Positions 51,927 through 61,196 of a stretch of DNA of 64,000 nucleotides are shown here, piece by piece (the first letter of the stretch is position 1; each line of letters begins with the position of its first letter). The notes below the pieces were generated by a model. It searched no databases. It worked only from the letters and a program-made list of their open reading frames with translations, and had not been told where the DNA came from. This DNA is from Methylophaga lonarensis MPL (GTDB lineage Bacteria > Pseudomonadota > Gammaproteobacteria > Nitrosococcales > Methylophagaceae), in assembly GCF_000349205.1 (NCBI RefSeq), contig NZ_APHR01000040.1, positions 1 to 64,000 on the forward strand, in the 5' to 3' direction. Position numbers and translations under genes: made by a program.

Positions 51927-52565
51927 ATGTCAATCATGGACTTGTTTGATGATGAAATGATTGAGTTACAACCGTCATTGACCTTGATAAAAGGCATGGC
52001 GACCGCGCAGGCATCCCAGTTCTGGCAGTCGGTGATGACAATCAGCAGACAATCGCCATTCAGGAAAATGCAGACGCCCGGAGGACAGTGGATGTCTGCT
52101 GAAATCACTAATTGTGGAACGGTGGGCTGGGTCAGTGACCGGCAGGGCTATCGCTATGTCAATCGAGATCCGCTGACAGATCAACCATGGCCATTGATGC
52201 CTGTAACTCTGTATGAATTTGCCTGTGAGGCTGCGTCAAGAGCCGGGTTTGAGGGGTTCTCCCCGGATATTTGTCTGATTAACCGTTATCGAATCGCCAG
52301 TAAAATGGGGTTGCACCAGGATCGGGATGAGCGGGATTTTGCACAGCCGATTGTCTCAGTGTCGTTGGGCTTGTCAGCCAACTTTTTGTTTGGTGGCGAG
52401 CGACGTAATTCTTCGACACAGTCCATTCTCCTGGAACATGGTGATGTTTTGGTCTGGGGTGGGCCGTTACGCAAGTATTTTCATGGCATCAGCAAAATCT
52501 ATCCCGGAGATGATCCGCTGACTGGTCCATATAGAGTTAATCTGACTTTTCGCCGGGCCTTGTAG
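51927..52565 (+). CDS. alkB: Alpha-ketoglutarate-dependent DNA dioxygenase AlkB
   Basis: A 212-residue Fe(II)/2-oxoglutarate demethylase that repairs N1-methyladenine and N3-methylcytosine. It shows CLINRYRIASKMGLHQDRDE (metal HxD), the third metal His at YFHGI, and YRVNLTFR, the 2-oxoglutarate-binding RVNLTFR motif. The N-terminal SAEITNCGTVGWVSDRQGYR matches AlkB. Its stop is one base from the convergent gap stop. Confidence 0.94.
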   Translation: MSIMDLFDDEMIELQPSLTLIKGMATAQASQFWQSVMTISRQSPFRKMQTPGGQWMSAEITNCGTVGWVSDRQGYRYVNRDPLTDQPWPLMPVTLYEFACEAASRAGFEGFSPDICLINRYRIASKMGLHQDRDERDFAQPIVSVSLGLSANFLFGGERRNSSTQSILLEHGDVLVWGGPLRKYFHGISKIYPGDDPLTGPYRVNLTFRRAL

Positions 52566-52566
52566 C

Positions 52567-53571
52567 TTAGGCGGCCAGTCCGACTTTTCGTGCCAGCTCG
52601 ACAGTTCGCATGCTGTAGCCCCATTCATTGTCATACCATGCATAGATTTTCACCTGGGTCTGATTAATGACCATGGTTGATAGGCCATCAATAATGCTGG
52701 AGCGAGGATCACCGCGAAAATCGCAGGAAACCAATGGCCGGCTCTCATAACCCAGAATGCCTTTCAGCTCCTGCTCAGCGGCCTGTTTGAGCAGTTGATT
52801 GACTGTGTCAGCATCTGTGGCTTTTTCAACCTCGAACACGCAGTCGGTCAGTGAGGCATTGGCCAGTGGTACTCGCACGGCATGACCATTGAGTCGTCCC
52901 TTCAATTCAGGAAAGATTTCGGTAATTGCGGTGGCACTGCCGGTGGTGGTGGGGATTAGATTGTTGCCCGACATTCGTGCCCGCCGCAGATCCTTGTGCG
53001 GCGTGTCGAGAATGGATTGGGTATTGGTTAGATTATGGATGGTGGTCATACTGCCATGTTTGATGCCAAGGTTTTCGTGTATGACCTTGACCACTGGTGC
53101 CAGGCAGTTCGTCGTGCAAGACGCTGCTGTGACTATCTGATGAACGGCGGGATTAAACAGATGATCATTAACACCCATCACAATATTCAGCACGCCAGAT
53201 TGTTTGACGGGTGCAGTGACAACAACCCGTTTCACGCCCTGTTTCAGATACTGTTCCAGTAATGCTGTATCGCGCATTTTGCCCGAAGCTTCAATGACGA
53301 CATCACATTGAGACCAGTCTGTTTCGGCAATGGAGCGATGATGGCTGACAGCAATCTGTTGACCATCGACGATGAGAGTGTTGTGGTTGGCGATTGCTTC
53401 AAATTGCCATCGACCATGCACCGAGTCAAAATTAAGCAAATGTGCCAGGGCCTCGGTGTCGCCTGCAGGATCATTGATCTGCACAAATTCAATATCCGGC
53501 CTAGCCCAGGCGGCACGTAAACACAGTCGTCCAATTCGGCCAAAGCCGTTAATCCCCACCTTGATCGACAT
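52567..53571 (-). CDS. gap: Glyceraldehyde-3-phosphate dehydrogenase, ArsJ-associated type
   Basis: A 334-residue GAPDH with NAD-binding [20 protein letters not shown], catalytic [32 protein letters not shown] and [33 protein letters not shown] and LTNTQ rather than the glycolytic YTATQ pattern resemble the ArsJ-associated GAPDH group, which forms 1-arseno-3-phosphoglycerate for export by ArsJ. It is the last gene of the ars operon arsR-arsC-acr3-gap, eight bases after acr3. No arsJ is found in the window. Assignment to the subgroup is from remembered family patterns. Confidence 0.88.
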   Translation of the reverse strand: MSIKVGINGFGRIGRLCLRAAWARPDIEFVQINDPAGDTEALAHLLNFDSVHGRWQFEAIANHNTLIVDGQQIAVSHHRSIAETDWSQCDVVIEASGKMRDTALLEQYLKQGVKRVVVTAPVKQSGVLNIVMGVNDHLFNPAVHQIVTAASCTTNCLAPVVKVIHENLGIKHGSMTTIHNLTNTQSILDTPHKDLRRARMSGNNLIPTTTGSATAITEIFPELKGRLNGHAVRVPLANASLTDCVFEVEKATDADTVNQLLKQAAEQELKGILGYESRPLVSCDFRGDPRSSIIDGLSTMVINQTQVKIYAWYDNEWGYSMRTVELARKVGLAA

Positions 53572-53579
53572 AAAAACTC

Positions 53580-54620
53580 CTATTTCTGATAATTCCCGGA
53601 AAACCAGTGCCGAGTTCGATTGGCAAAGTAAACCAGTGACAGCATGACCGGGACTTCAACCAAAACGCCGACTACTGTTGCCAATGCTGCGCCTGAGTGC
53701 AGACCAAACAGTGAAATAGCCACAGCAACGGCCATCTCAAAAAAGTTTGATGTGCCGATCATGCAGGCTGGTGCCGCTATTTCATGCTCCAGTTTCATTT
53801 TCAAGGCGGCAAAATAGCCCAGTGCAAATATGCCGTAGGTTTGAATCAGTAGTGGGATGGCAATCAGCACAATCACCAGCGGTTGATTGAGAATGGTCTG
53901 AGCCTGAAAGCCAAACAGCAGTACTACGGTCGCCAGCAGCCCGGTGATTGACCATGGTTTTATTCTGGCGAGAAAGCCAGACAATCTGGCCTCGCCGCCA
54001 CGATCCAGCATTAATTTACGGGTGTAGATGCCTGCCAGTAACGGCAATAAAACATATAGTGCTACTGACAAAACCAGTGTTTCCCAGGGCACTGTCAGAT
54101 CCGTGACGCCCAGCAACAATGCTGCAATTGGCGCAAAGGCAAAGATCATGATCACATCATTGACGGATACCTGAACCAGAGTGTAATTGGCATTGCCTTT
54201 GACCAGTTGGCTCCAGACAAACACCATTGCCGTGCAAGGCGCCACGCCAAGCAGAATCATGCCGGCGATATATTGATCGGCGGACTGCGGGTCAACCCAG
54301 GGCGCAAAAAGTACTTTGAAAAACAGCCAGCCAATGGCGGCCATGGTAAAAGGCTTAACCAACCAGTTGATCACCAATGTCAGATACAGGCCCTGCGGCG
54401 CACGGCCGACTTGTTTGATAGCGGTAAAATCCACCTGCACCATCATTGGATAAATCATCAGCCAGATAAGGACAGCGACCAGCAGATTGACATGGGCCAG
54501 TTCCCAGTCAGCAATCAGTTGAAAGATCGAGGGTGCGATATTGCCCAGTATGACGCCGAGCACAATGCTTAAGCCGACCCAGAGACTGAGAAAACGTTCA
54601 AAACTCCCCATAGTCAGCAC
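53580..54620 (-). CDS. Arsenite efflux transporter Acr3
   Basis: A 346-residue member of the ACR3 family with ten hydrophobic spans. The key TM4 cysteine appears in [18 protein letters not shown], and the family motifs [18 protein letters not shown] and [20 protein letters not shown] are present. It exports As(III) (and possibly antimonite). The start overlaps the arsC stop; the gap gene follows. Confidence 0.94.
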   Translation of the reverse strand: MLTMGSFERFLSLWVGLSIVLGVILGNIAPSIFQLIADWELAHVNLLVAVLIWLMIYPMMVQVDFTAIKQVGRAPQGLYLTLVINWLVKPFTMAAIGWLFFKVLFAPWVDPQSADQYIAGMILLGVAPCTAMVFVWSQLVKGNANYTLVQVSVNDVIMIFAFAPIAALLLGVTDLTVPWETLVLSVALYVLLPLLAGIYTRKLMLDRGGEARLSGFLARIKPWSITGLLATVVLLFGFQAQTILNQPLVIVLIAIPLLIQTYGIFALGYFAALKMKLEHEIAAPACMIGTSNFFEMAVAVAISLFGLHSGAALATVVGVLVEVPVMLSLVYFANRTRHWFSGNYQK

Positions 54621-55096
54621 TTTTCCAGTTGATGCAATAATTCAGACAGTGCTTGTTTATCCAGCGTGGTGATATTTGATGCAAGCAAGCGGCTGATACG
54701 GTTGTCCAGTGTCTTCATGACATGGCTGACAATCTTGTTCTGCTGTTCGGCATCATCAATACGACTGGGATCAGGCAGCCCCCAATGTGCCTTGATCGCT
54801 TTGCCGAACCAGACAGGGCAGCTCTCGCCTGCAGCCTGATCACAGACAGTGATGACGATATCAGGATCAAAGTCAGATAATTGATCCCAGCTTTTGCTGT
54901 ACAAATTACTGTGATCGATCTGCCGTTCAGAAAGGATCTTCAAGGTCAGCGGATGCAGTTCCCGGCTGGGCTGGCTGCCGGCACTGGCGACTTCAATTTC
55001 AGGGCCTGCCAGATGTCGGGTCAGGGCTTCAGCCAATTGGCTACGGCAGGCATTATGTGTGCAGAGAAAAAGTAATCTCACTGGCTCAAGCTTCAT
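54614..55096 (-). CDS. arsC: Arsenate reductase ArsC (LMW phosphatase, thioredoxin type)
   Basis: A 160-residue arsenate reductase of the low-molecular-weight-phosphatase class. Nucleophilic P-loop [17 protein letters not shown], then the redox pair region [17 protein letters not shown] with two cysteines, and [10 protein letters not shown]. It reduces As(V) to As(III) with thioredoxin-type recycling. It overlaps arsR by four bases upstream and acr3 downstream. Confidence 0.94.
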   Translation of the reverse strand: MKLEPVRLLFLCTHNACRSQLAEALTRHLAGPEIEVASAGSQPSRELHPLTLKILSERQIDHSNLYSKSWDQLSDFDPDIVITVCDQAAGESCPVWFGKAIKAHWGLPDPSRIDDAEQQNKIVSHVMKTLDNRISRLLASNITTLDKQALSELLHQLEKC

Positions 55097-55458
55097 TCAG
55101 AACAGCAGTTAACTGAGCGAGCAGGGCGTTCGCCCATCTCCTGTAAGCGTTGGATTGCTTCTGAGTATGATGCGGGCGCATGGGTCAGCGTGCTGCTGAT
55201 AACTGATTGCGCCCATTCCGGCATTTCAGGGTTTAGTCGATAGTACACCCACTGGCCCTGCCGTCTATCGAGCAGTAAACCAAGCCGTCTCAACTGACCA
55301 AGATGGCGTGATATTTTCGGTTGAGCCTGCTGCAATGCCTCGATAAGTTCACAGACACATAACTCATCTTCGGCAGCAATCAGTAGCAAGCAATGCAGGC
55401 GAGTATCATCAGCAAGCGCTTTGAACAGGGTGAGCGGATCAAGGATATTTTCAGACAT
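55093..55458 (-). CDS. arsR: Arsenical-resistance repressor ArsR
   Basis: A 121-residue winged-helix repressor. As(III)-binding ELCVCELIEAL and the recognition region QPKISRHLGQLRRLGLL identify it. A Cys-Cys pair occurs at the end (VNCCSE). ATG at 55458 is used; a TTG at 55464 would add two residues. First gene of the arsRC-acr3-gap operon, preceded by an inverted repeat that should be its operator. Confidence 0.94.
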   Translation of the reverse strand: MSENILDPLTLFKALADDTRLHCLLLIAAEDELCVCELIEALQQAQPKISRHLGQLRRLGLLLDRRQGQWVYYRLNPEMPEWAQSVISSTLTHAPASYSEAIQRLQEMGERPARSVNCCSE

Positions 55459-55492
55459 GCGCAATCACTCAGAACCAAGGGACTGGTATATT

Positions 55493-55512
55493 ATATTCGA
55501 TTTCCCGAATAT
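55493..55512. promoter_or_regulatory. Candidate ArsR operator (ATATTCG-N6-CGAATAT)
   Basis: A perfect 7-bp inverted repeat with a six-base spacer, 35 bases upstream of the arsR start, plus a further CGAATAT at about 55522-55528. Such AT-rich ATTCG-type palindromes are typical ArsR/SmtB sites. Confidence 0.75.
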
Positions 55513-55529
55513 ATGAAAATACGAATATG

Positions 55530-55745
55530 TTAGCTGATAAGCAGTTGCTGCTGGTCTATCTGAATCATGTCGCCAGCAACGATCTGGCGTCGCTTGCGTA
55601 GCTCGGTTTCGCCATTAACGCTGACCATGCCGTCGGCAATCATCTGCTTGGCTTCGGCTCCCGACGAGGCGATGCCCTCAAATTTGAGTATTTTGAATAG
55701 TTCGGTAGGAGACTGTTTGAGCTGGACGTGTGTCGTGTTGATCAT
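55530..55745 (-). CDS. S4-domain RNA-binding protein (YbcJ-like)
   Basis: A 71-residue protein consisting of one S4 domain: LFKILKFEGIASSGAEAKQM, DGMVSVNGETELRKRRQIV and GDMIQIDQQ. The YbcJ group binds RNA and is linked to ribosome biogenesis. It reads away from the ars operator region and has a hairpin upstream in the oad side. Confidence 0.9.
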   Translation of the reverse strand: MINTTHVQLKQSPTELFKILKFEGIASSGAEAKQMIADGMVSVNGETELRKRRQIVAGDMIQIDQQQLLIS

Positions 55746-55764
55746 GGCCTGTTCATGTGGAAGT

Positions 55765-55793
55765 CAAAAGGCAGCGGAGAACGCTGCCTTTTG
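55765..55793 (-). terminator. Terminator-like hairpin downstream of oadB
   Basis: A 12-bp perfect inverted repeat (CAAAAGGCAGCG / CGCTGCCTTTTG, five-base loop) right after the oadB stop; the T-run is short, so termination may be moderate. Confidence 0.78.
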
Positions 55794-55802
55794 GAGTGAA
55801 TA

Positions 55803-56933
55803 TCAGCTGACAAAGTTGATCAGGATACCTGCGGCCACCGCAGAGCCAATAACACCGGCGACATTGGGGCCCATGGCATGCATCAGCAGGAAGTTGTGTT
55901 TATCAGCTTCCAGACCAAGTTTGTTGGAAACCCTTGCCGCCATAGGTACAGCAGAAACACCGGCAGAGCCGATTAGCGGGTTGATAGGTTCCTTGATGAT
56001 TTTGTTGAGGATTTTCGCCATGATGACACCGGCAGCAGTACCAATGGCAAAAGCGACGATACCAAGTGACAAAATTCCCAGTGTGGTTGGGTTCAGGAAC
56101 GACTCGGCATGTAATCTTGAGCCCACGGCGAGTCCCAGGAAGATGGTCACGGTATTAATAAGTGAGTTCTGTGTGGTATTGCTTAAACGATCAACAACCG
56201 CACATTCTTTCATCAGATTACCAAAACAGAACATTCCCAGCAGGGGAGCCGCATCTGGCAGCAGAAACGCGACCAGTATCAACAGTAACAGCGGGAACAG
56301 AATCTTTTCGCGCTGCGAGACATGACGTTGCTGATGCATGCGAATCTTGCGTTCAGCTTCTGTAGTCAGTGCACGCATGATCGGCGGCTGAATCAGCGGT
56401 ACCAGCGCCATGTAGGCATAAGCCGCTACGGCGATGGCACCCAGTAAGTCTGGAGACAATTTACTGGCCACGTAAATCGCGGTTGGGCCGTCGGCACTGC
56501 CGATAATACCGATTGCTGCGGCATCACCCAGGCTGAAATCAAAAATGCCGAAGTAGGAGAGCAGAACTGCGCCACCGAGTGTTGCAAAGATACCGAATTG
56601 AGCGGCCGCACCGAGAAACAGGGTTTTTGGATTTGCCAATAGCGGACCAAAGTCGGTCATTGCGCCGACGCCCATGAAAATCAGTAATGGAAAGGCACCG
56701 CTTTCGATACCGATGGTATACATCATGTGAAGCAGACCACCCGGCTCGGCAATGCCGGCAGCCGGAATATTTGCCAGTACCGCACCAAAACCAATCGGTA
56801 CTAACAGCAGGGGTTCAAAGTTTTTCTTGATTGCCAGATAAAGCAACAGCATGCCAATCGCAATCATCACCGCCTGACCGAGTTCGATCTGATACAGGCC
56901 GGTGTTTTCCCATAACTGCAAAAACTTTTCCAT
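55803..56933 (-). CDS. oadB: Oxaloacetate decarboxylase, beta subunit OadB
   Basis: A 376-residue sodium-pumping membrane subunit. Family features: [23 protein letters not shown] (sodium-binding Asp region), [20 protein letters not shown] and [20 protein letters not shown] near the end. Together with OadA and OadG it decarboxylates oxaloacetate coupled to Na+ export. Last gene of oadG-oadA-oadB; ten bases separate it from oadA. Confidence 0.95.
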   Translation of the reverse strand: MEKFLQLWENTGLYQIELGQAVMIAIGMLLLYLAIKKNFEPLLLVPIGFGAVLANIPAAGIAEPGGLLHMMYTIGIESGAFPLLIFMGVGAMTDFGPLLANPKTLFLGAAAQFGIFATLGGAVLLSYFGIFDFSLGDAAAIGIIGSADGPTAIYVASKLSPDLLGAIAVAAYAYMALVPLIQPPIMRALTTEAERKIRMHQQRHVSQREKILFPLLLLILVAFLLPDAAPLLGMFCFGNLMKECAVVDRLSNTTQNSLINTVTIFLGLAVGSRLHAESFLNPTTLGILSLGIVAFAIGTAAGVIMAKILNKIIKEPINPLIGSAGVSAVPMAARVSNKLGLEADKHNFLLMHAMGPNVAGVIGSAVAAGILINFVS

Positions 56934-56943
56934 TCAGAGATCC

Positions 56944-58740
56944 TCAGCCGACAGACAACAGGGTTTGGCCGACTTTAACACTGTCGCCCGGTTTGACCAT
57001 GATTGAACTTACAGTGCCGCCTTTTGATGCGACGATTTGAGTTTCCATTTTCATCGCTTCAAGAATTAGCAGTACGTCACCTTCCTGAACTTCCTGTCCT
57101 TCACTCACTAAGACTTTCCAGATATTTCCAGACAGTGGAGCGCTGATGGGTTCTCCACTGGCAGCAGGTGTTGCTGCTGGTGCTTGCGTTGTGGTCGCTA
57201 CCTGGCTGATATCGCCACCTGCATTGACTTCAACGACATAAGACTGACCGTTGACATTGACGGTGTATGTCTCAGGGCCTGATGACTGAGCTGAGCTGCT
57301 TGATGCTCCGCTCTGCGCGGCTGTTTCCTGAGTGGGAACAGGCTCAAAAGCATCGGGATTGTCACGATTTTTCAGGAATTTTACGGCTGTCTGACTAAAC
57401 AGGGCATAAGTCAGCACATCATCGATTTGTCTGTCGCCTTGCTCAAGCTTGATGTTTTCTTGATCAGCCAGCTGAACCAGTTCGCTGGTCAGTTTTTCCA
57501 TTTCTGGTTCGATCAGATCCGCCGGTCTGCAATCAATGACTTGCTGACCATCGGCCAGCACTCGTGCTTGAAGCTCCTGATTGTAAGGTGCGGGAGCTGC
57601 GCCATATTCACCGCGCAATACGCCTGCTGTTTCTTCAGTAATTGATTTGTAACGTTCGCCGGTGAGGACATTGATAACGGCTTGTGTGCCGACGATCTGG
57701 GAGGTTGGAGTGACCAGCGGGATGAAACCGAGGTCTTCGCGCACTCTGGGAATTTCAAGTAATACTTCATCCATTCGGTCGAGTGCATTTTGCTCGCGTA
57801 GCTGACTTTCCATATTGGTCAACATTCCGCCCGGCACTTGAGCTACCAGAATGCGTGAGTCAACACCACGCAGCGAGCCTTCAAACTTGGCATATTTCTT
57901 TCTGACTTCACGGAAGTAGGCGGCGATCTCCTCAAGTAAGGTGATGTCCAGCCCGGTATCACGATCAGTGCCATGGAAAATGGACACGATGGATTCTGTG
58001 GCTGAGTGACCATAGGTCATCGACATTGAAGAAATGGCACTGTCGATATGGTCAACCCCGGCTTCAACACTTTTCATGATAGTGGCGGTGGACAAACCGG
58101 TGGTCGCGTGAGAGTGCATGTGGATAGGGATGTTGACGGCAGCTTTGAGGCTGCTGACCAGTTCGAAAGCACTGTAGGGGGTTAACAGTCCAGCCATGTC
58201 TTTGATGCATAGTGAGTTGGCGCCCATCGACTCGATTTGCTTGGCCATTTCAACCCACATATCCAGCGTGTGAACCGGACTGATGGTGTAGGCCATGGTG
58301 CCTTGTGCATGGCGGTCGTTTTCCAGTACGGCCTTGATAGCCACTTCCAGGTTGCGCGGATCATTCATCGCGTCAAACACCCGGAATACATCAACGCCGT
58401 TAATGGCAGCACGCTCTACAAATTTTCTAACGACATCGTCAGCATAGTGACGATAGCCCAGCAGATTTTGTCCTCTCAGCAGCATTTGCTGGCGGGTGTT
58501 TGGCATGGCAGCCTTCAGACTGCGGATGCGGTGCCAGGGATCTTCACCCAAATAGCGGATACAGGCGTCAAAAGTTGCGCCTCCCCAGCTTTCGACTGAC
58601 CAAAAGCCAACTTGATCCAGTTTGTCAGCGATGGGCAGCATGTCATCAAGTCGCATCCGTGTTGCGAACAGCGATTGGTGGGCATCACGCAGAACAACGT
58701 CGGTGATGCCTAGGGGCTTCTTTGCTTCGGTCATATTCAT
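56944..58740 (-). CDS. oadA: Oxaloacetate decarboxylase, alpha subunit OadA
   Basis: A 598-residue carboxyltransferase. The TIM-barrel domain begins [20 protein letters not shown], contains metal-binding [12 protein letters not shown] and [12 protein letters not shown]; residues ~500-525 are a linker rich in Ser/Ala/Gln, and the last ~70 residues are a biotin carboxyl-carrier domain with biotin lysine in [12 protein letters not shown]. The start MTEAKKPLG is preceded by an ATG two residues upstream. Cytoplasmic, membrane-attached through OadG. Confidence 0.96.
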   Translation of the reverse strand: MNMTEAKKPLGITDVVLRDAHQSLFATRMRLDDMLPIADKLDQVGFWSVESWGGATFDACIRYLGEDPWHRIRSLKAAMPNTRQQMLLRGQNLLGYRHYADDVVRKFVERAAINGVDVFRVFDAMNDPRNLEVAIKAVLENDRHAQGTMAYTISPVHTLDMWVEMAKQIESMGANSLCIKDMAGLLTPYSAFELVSSLKAAVNIPIHMHSHATTGLSTATIMKSVEAGVDHIDSAISSMSMTYGHSATESIVSIFHGTDRDTGLDITLLEEIAAYFREVRKKYAKFEGSLRGVDSRILVAQVPGGMLTNMESQLREQNALDRMDEVLLEIPRVREDLGFIPLVTPTSQIVGTQAVINVLTGERYKSITEETAGVLRGEYGAAPAPYNQELQARVLADGQQVIDCRPADLIEPEMEKLTSELVQLADQENIKLEQGDRQIDDVLTYALFSQTAVKFLKNRDNPDAFEPVPTQETAAQSGASSSSAQSSGPETYTVNVNGQSYVVEVNAGGDISQVATTTQAPAATPAASGEPISAPLSGNIWKVLVSEGQEVQEGDVLLILEAMKMETQIVASKGGTVSSIMVKPGDSVKVGQTLLSVG

Positions 58741-58774
58741 GGCCTTGGATTGGATTTAATTATGAAATCTGGGA

Positions 58775-59062
58775 TCAGTTTTTCTTGTTGCGGCGGTATT
58801 TGTGGATGGCCGCAGTGAGGATAGGGATGATGGGCTGGTCAGAAGCAAGTCTGGCTGGTTTTTCCAGTTTGCTGTGAGCGAGCACTGCGGTCGGCGCAGG
58901 AATGCCTTCTTCTGGTAATTTGCCGACGCTTTTTTCATATTTTGTGATGACCCACGACATTATGGTGGTTGCCAGCACCAACACGGTCAGGAACACAAAT
59001 ACAAAGCCCATACCGAGCATCATCAGGTTGAGACCATCGGTCAGCAGATTGTAATCATCCAT
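58775..59062 (-). CDS. oadG: Oxaloacetate decarboxylase, gamma subunit OadG
   Basis: A 95-residue single-span protein. GLNLMMLGMGFVFVFLTVLV is the membrane helix, and the cytoplasmic tail ends in IPILTAAIHKYRRNKKN, the OadG-type AAIHxYR end that binds zinc and the alpha subunit. ATG at 59062 with GAGG upstream is preferred over a GTG at 59077. First gene of the oadGAB operon. Confidence 0.92.
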   Translation of the reverse strand: MDDYNLLTDGLNLMMLGMGFVFVFLTVLVLATTIMSWVITKYEKSVGKLPEEGIPAPTAVLAHSKLEKPARLASDQPIIPILTAAIHKYRRNKKN

Positions 59063-59077
59063 CTTTTCGAACCTCAC

Positions 59078-59472
59078 AATTTTTTGATGAACCTGTTAGC
59101 TGAACAGTCACAAAACAGGTTGACCTAACGAGCCATTATAACATTCTTGAGCACTGTCACGATGTTTCCTGACAATCTCTTCGATGAGTGACTGTATCAG
59201 CTTGACGATTAGCAAAACGAAACAGAATAATGGCTGCAAGCTCTGTTGAATAGTCAATAACCATCTTTATCGAGCCTTGGTTCAGGTTACCCACACAGGA
59301 CGAGAATTGCCTGAATGAACCTCTCGGCATTGATGGCCACAAGCACCACAGAACCGACACTCTGGTAAAGCCAGGGTGCTGAATGGACATGGCACTCCGC
59401 TTGGTTCGCAGTTAGATTCTGCATGGCCTGCCTTTGCTGTGATGCAAGTTCACGACACATTTGGATTTTTAG
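59078..59472. other. Intergenic stretch between oadG and the Kef-like gene
   Basis: About 395 bases with promoters presumably in both directions. I recognise no gene, repeat or stable hairpin; short frames on either strand lack homology. Confidence 0.5.
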
Positions 59473-61164
59473 ATGGAACATCATGTCCCTCTGATAAGCA
59501 CACTGGCTGCCGGCTTCGGTCTAGCACTCATTATCGGTTTTATCGCCGAAAGACTCAAAATTCCGGCACTGGTAGGTTATCTGCTTGCAGGCATCATTAT
59601 CGGCCCGCACACACCGGGATTTATTGCTGATATTGAAATTGCAGCTCAACTCTCTGAAATCGGAGTGATGTTATTGATGTTCGGTGTCGGCTTGCACTTT
59701 TCGATCAAAGATCTGATGTCAGTGCGCAAAATATCTATTCCCGGGGCGATTGTGCAAATGAGCTTTGCCACCGTGCTCGGAATGCTGGTGGCTATCTGGT
59801 GGGGTTGGGATTGGTCTGTCGGTCTTGTATTTGGCTTGTGTCTATCATGTGCCAGCACGGTAGTACTGTTAAAGGGTTTGGAAGCGCAAGGTGCGCTAGA
59901 CAGTGTGAACGGGCGTATTGCGGTCGGCTGGTTAATTGTCGAGGATATTGCCACCGTAGTGGTATTGGTGATGTTGCCAGTCTTGGCTGGTTTATTAGGC
60001 AGTCAGCTGGTTGCTCAGAGCGATTTGCCCCTCTGGCAGAGTATTGCCAAGGTGGCAATTCAAATATCCGCTTTTATGGCTGTGATGTTGATTGCAGGGC
60101 GTAAGCTGATTCCCTGGCTGCTCTGGCATATCGCAGGAACAGGGTCCAGAGAGCTATTCACTCTGGCAGTGATTGCTGCCGCTATCAGTATTGCCTGGGG
60201 AGCGGCGGCGTTGTTTAGTGTGTCATTTGCACTTGGCGCATTTTTTGCCGGCATGATGTTAAGAGAATCAGAGTTCAGCCATCGAGCCGCCAGTGAATCA
60301 TTGCCATTGCGTGATGCTTTTTCAGTGCTGTTTTTTGTTGCAGTAGGTATGTTGTTCGATCCGTCCGTGATCTTCGCAGAACCAATTCATGTATTGGCTA
60401 CCGTGGTGATTATCGTGCTCGGAAAATCAATTGCAGCGATGGTGATCGTGTTGGCATTTCGTTATCCACTCAACACAGCGTTAACGGTGGCCGCGAGTCT
60501 GGCACAGATAGGTGAGTTTTCATTTATTCTGGCTGGACTTGCCCTGACGCTTGGCCTGTTGCCAGCGGAAGCGCTAAACCTGGTACTGGCAGGTGCCATT
60601 ATTTCCATTGCGATCAATCCTCTGTTGTTTCGCACCATCAAGCCTGCACGCGAATGGGTATTGTCCCGGTCTTCATTGGCGCGTCAGCTTGAGCGACGTC
60701 AGGGACCTTTTGCTGAACTGCCTATGTCCGTACCATCGAAGTACCTTAAAGATCAGGTCGTCATTGTCGGTTTTGGCCGTGTTGGCAGTCGGGTTGCGGA
60801 GATGCTGAGTCAACTGAATATTCCTTACGTGGTGGCAGAGCAAAACCGCGAGCAGGTGGAAGCCCTGCGTAAACGTGGAATCCCTGCAGTTGAGGGTAAT
60901 GCGGCAGATCCTGCGGTATTGATTCAGGCGCACATTACCAATGCGGCAATGATGGTGGTGGCCATGCCCGATGCGGTCAATGTCCGCTATATGGTTGCAA
61001 CTGCCAAAAAACTGAACCCTGAGATTGAAATAGTGTTGCGTACTTACAGCGAGGAAGAAGCCGAGATGTTACACAAGGACAATATTGGCACCGTCTTTTT
61101 TAGTGAGGATGCACTCGCCAGCAGTATCAGCCAGCATATCAGCGAGCGTATGCAAGCTCAGTAG
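59473..61164 (+). CDS. CPA2 cation:proton antiporter, YbaL/Kef type
   Basis: A 563-residue protein with about 12 membrane spans (~1-390) and a C-terminal TrkA-N Rossmann domain. AERLKIPALVGYLLAGIIIG, VGLHFSIKDLMSVRKISIPG, SCASTVVLLKGLEAQGAL and SFALGAFFAGMMLRESEFSH are the antiporter features; VVIVGFGRVGSRVAEMLSQL and MVVAMPDAVNVRYMVATAKK mark the nucleotide-binding domain. The YbaL group is often called a K+/H+ or glutathione-gated potassium system; the gating glutathione site was not checked. ATG at 59473 with GGA eight bases upstream. Confidence 0.93.
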   Translation: MEHHVPLISTLAAGFGLALIIGFIAERLKIPALVGYLLAGIIIGPHTPGFIADIEIAAQLSEIGVMLLMFGVGLHFSIKDLMSVRKISIPGAIVQMSFATVLGMLVAIWWGWDWSVGLVFGLCLSCASTVVLLKGLEAQGALDSVNGRIAVGWLIVEDIATVVVLVMLPVLAGLLGSQLVAQSDLPLWQSIAKVAIQISAFMAVMLIAGRKLIPWLLWHIAGTGSRELFTLAVIAAAISIAWGAAALFSVSFALGAFFAGMMLRESEFSHRAASESLPLRDAFSVLFFVAVGMLFDPSVIFAEPIHVLATVVIIVLGKSIAAMVIVLAFRYPLNTALTVAASLAQIGEFSFILAGLALTLGLLPAEALNLVLAGAIISIAINPLLFRTIKPAREWVLSRSSLARQLERRQGPFAELPMSVPSKYLKDQVVIVGFGRVGSRVAEMLSQLNIPYVVAEQNREQVEALRKRGIPAVEGNAADPAVLIQAHITNAAMMVVAMPDAVNVRYMVATAKKLNPEIEIVLRTYSEEEAEMLHKDNIGTVFFSEDALASSISQHISERMQAQ

Positions 61165-61196
61165 TAAGTAATTCAAGCAACGGAATAGAAAAATCA

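Noticed and set aside
59157-59390. 77-codon leftward frame upstream of the Kef-like gene
   Set aside because: No recognisable domain, no ribosome site and no neighbours in its direction; kept as an intergenic stretch.
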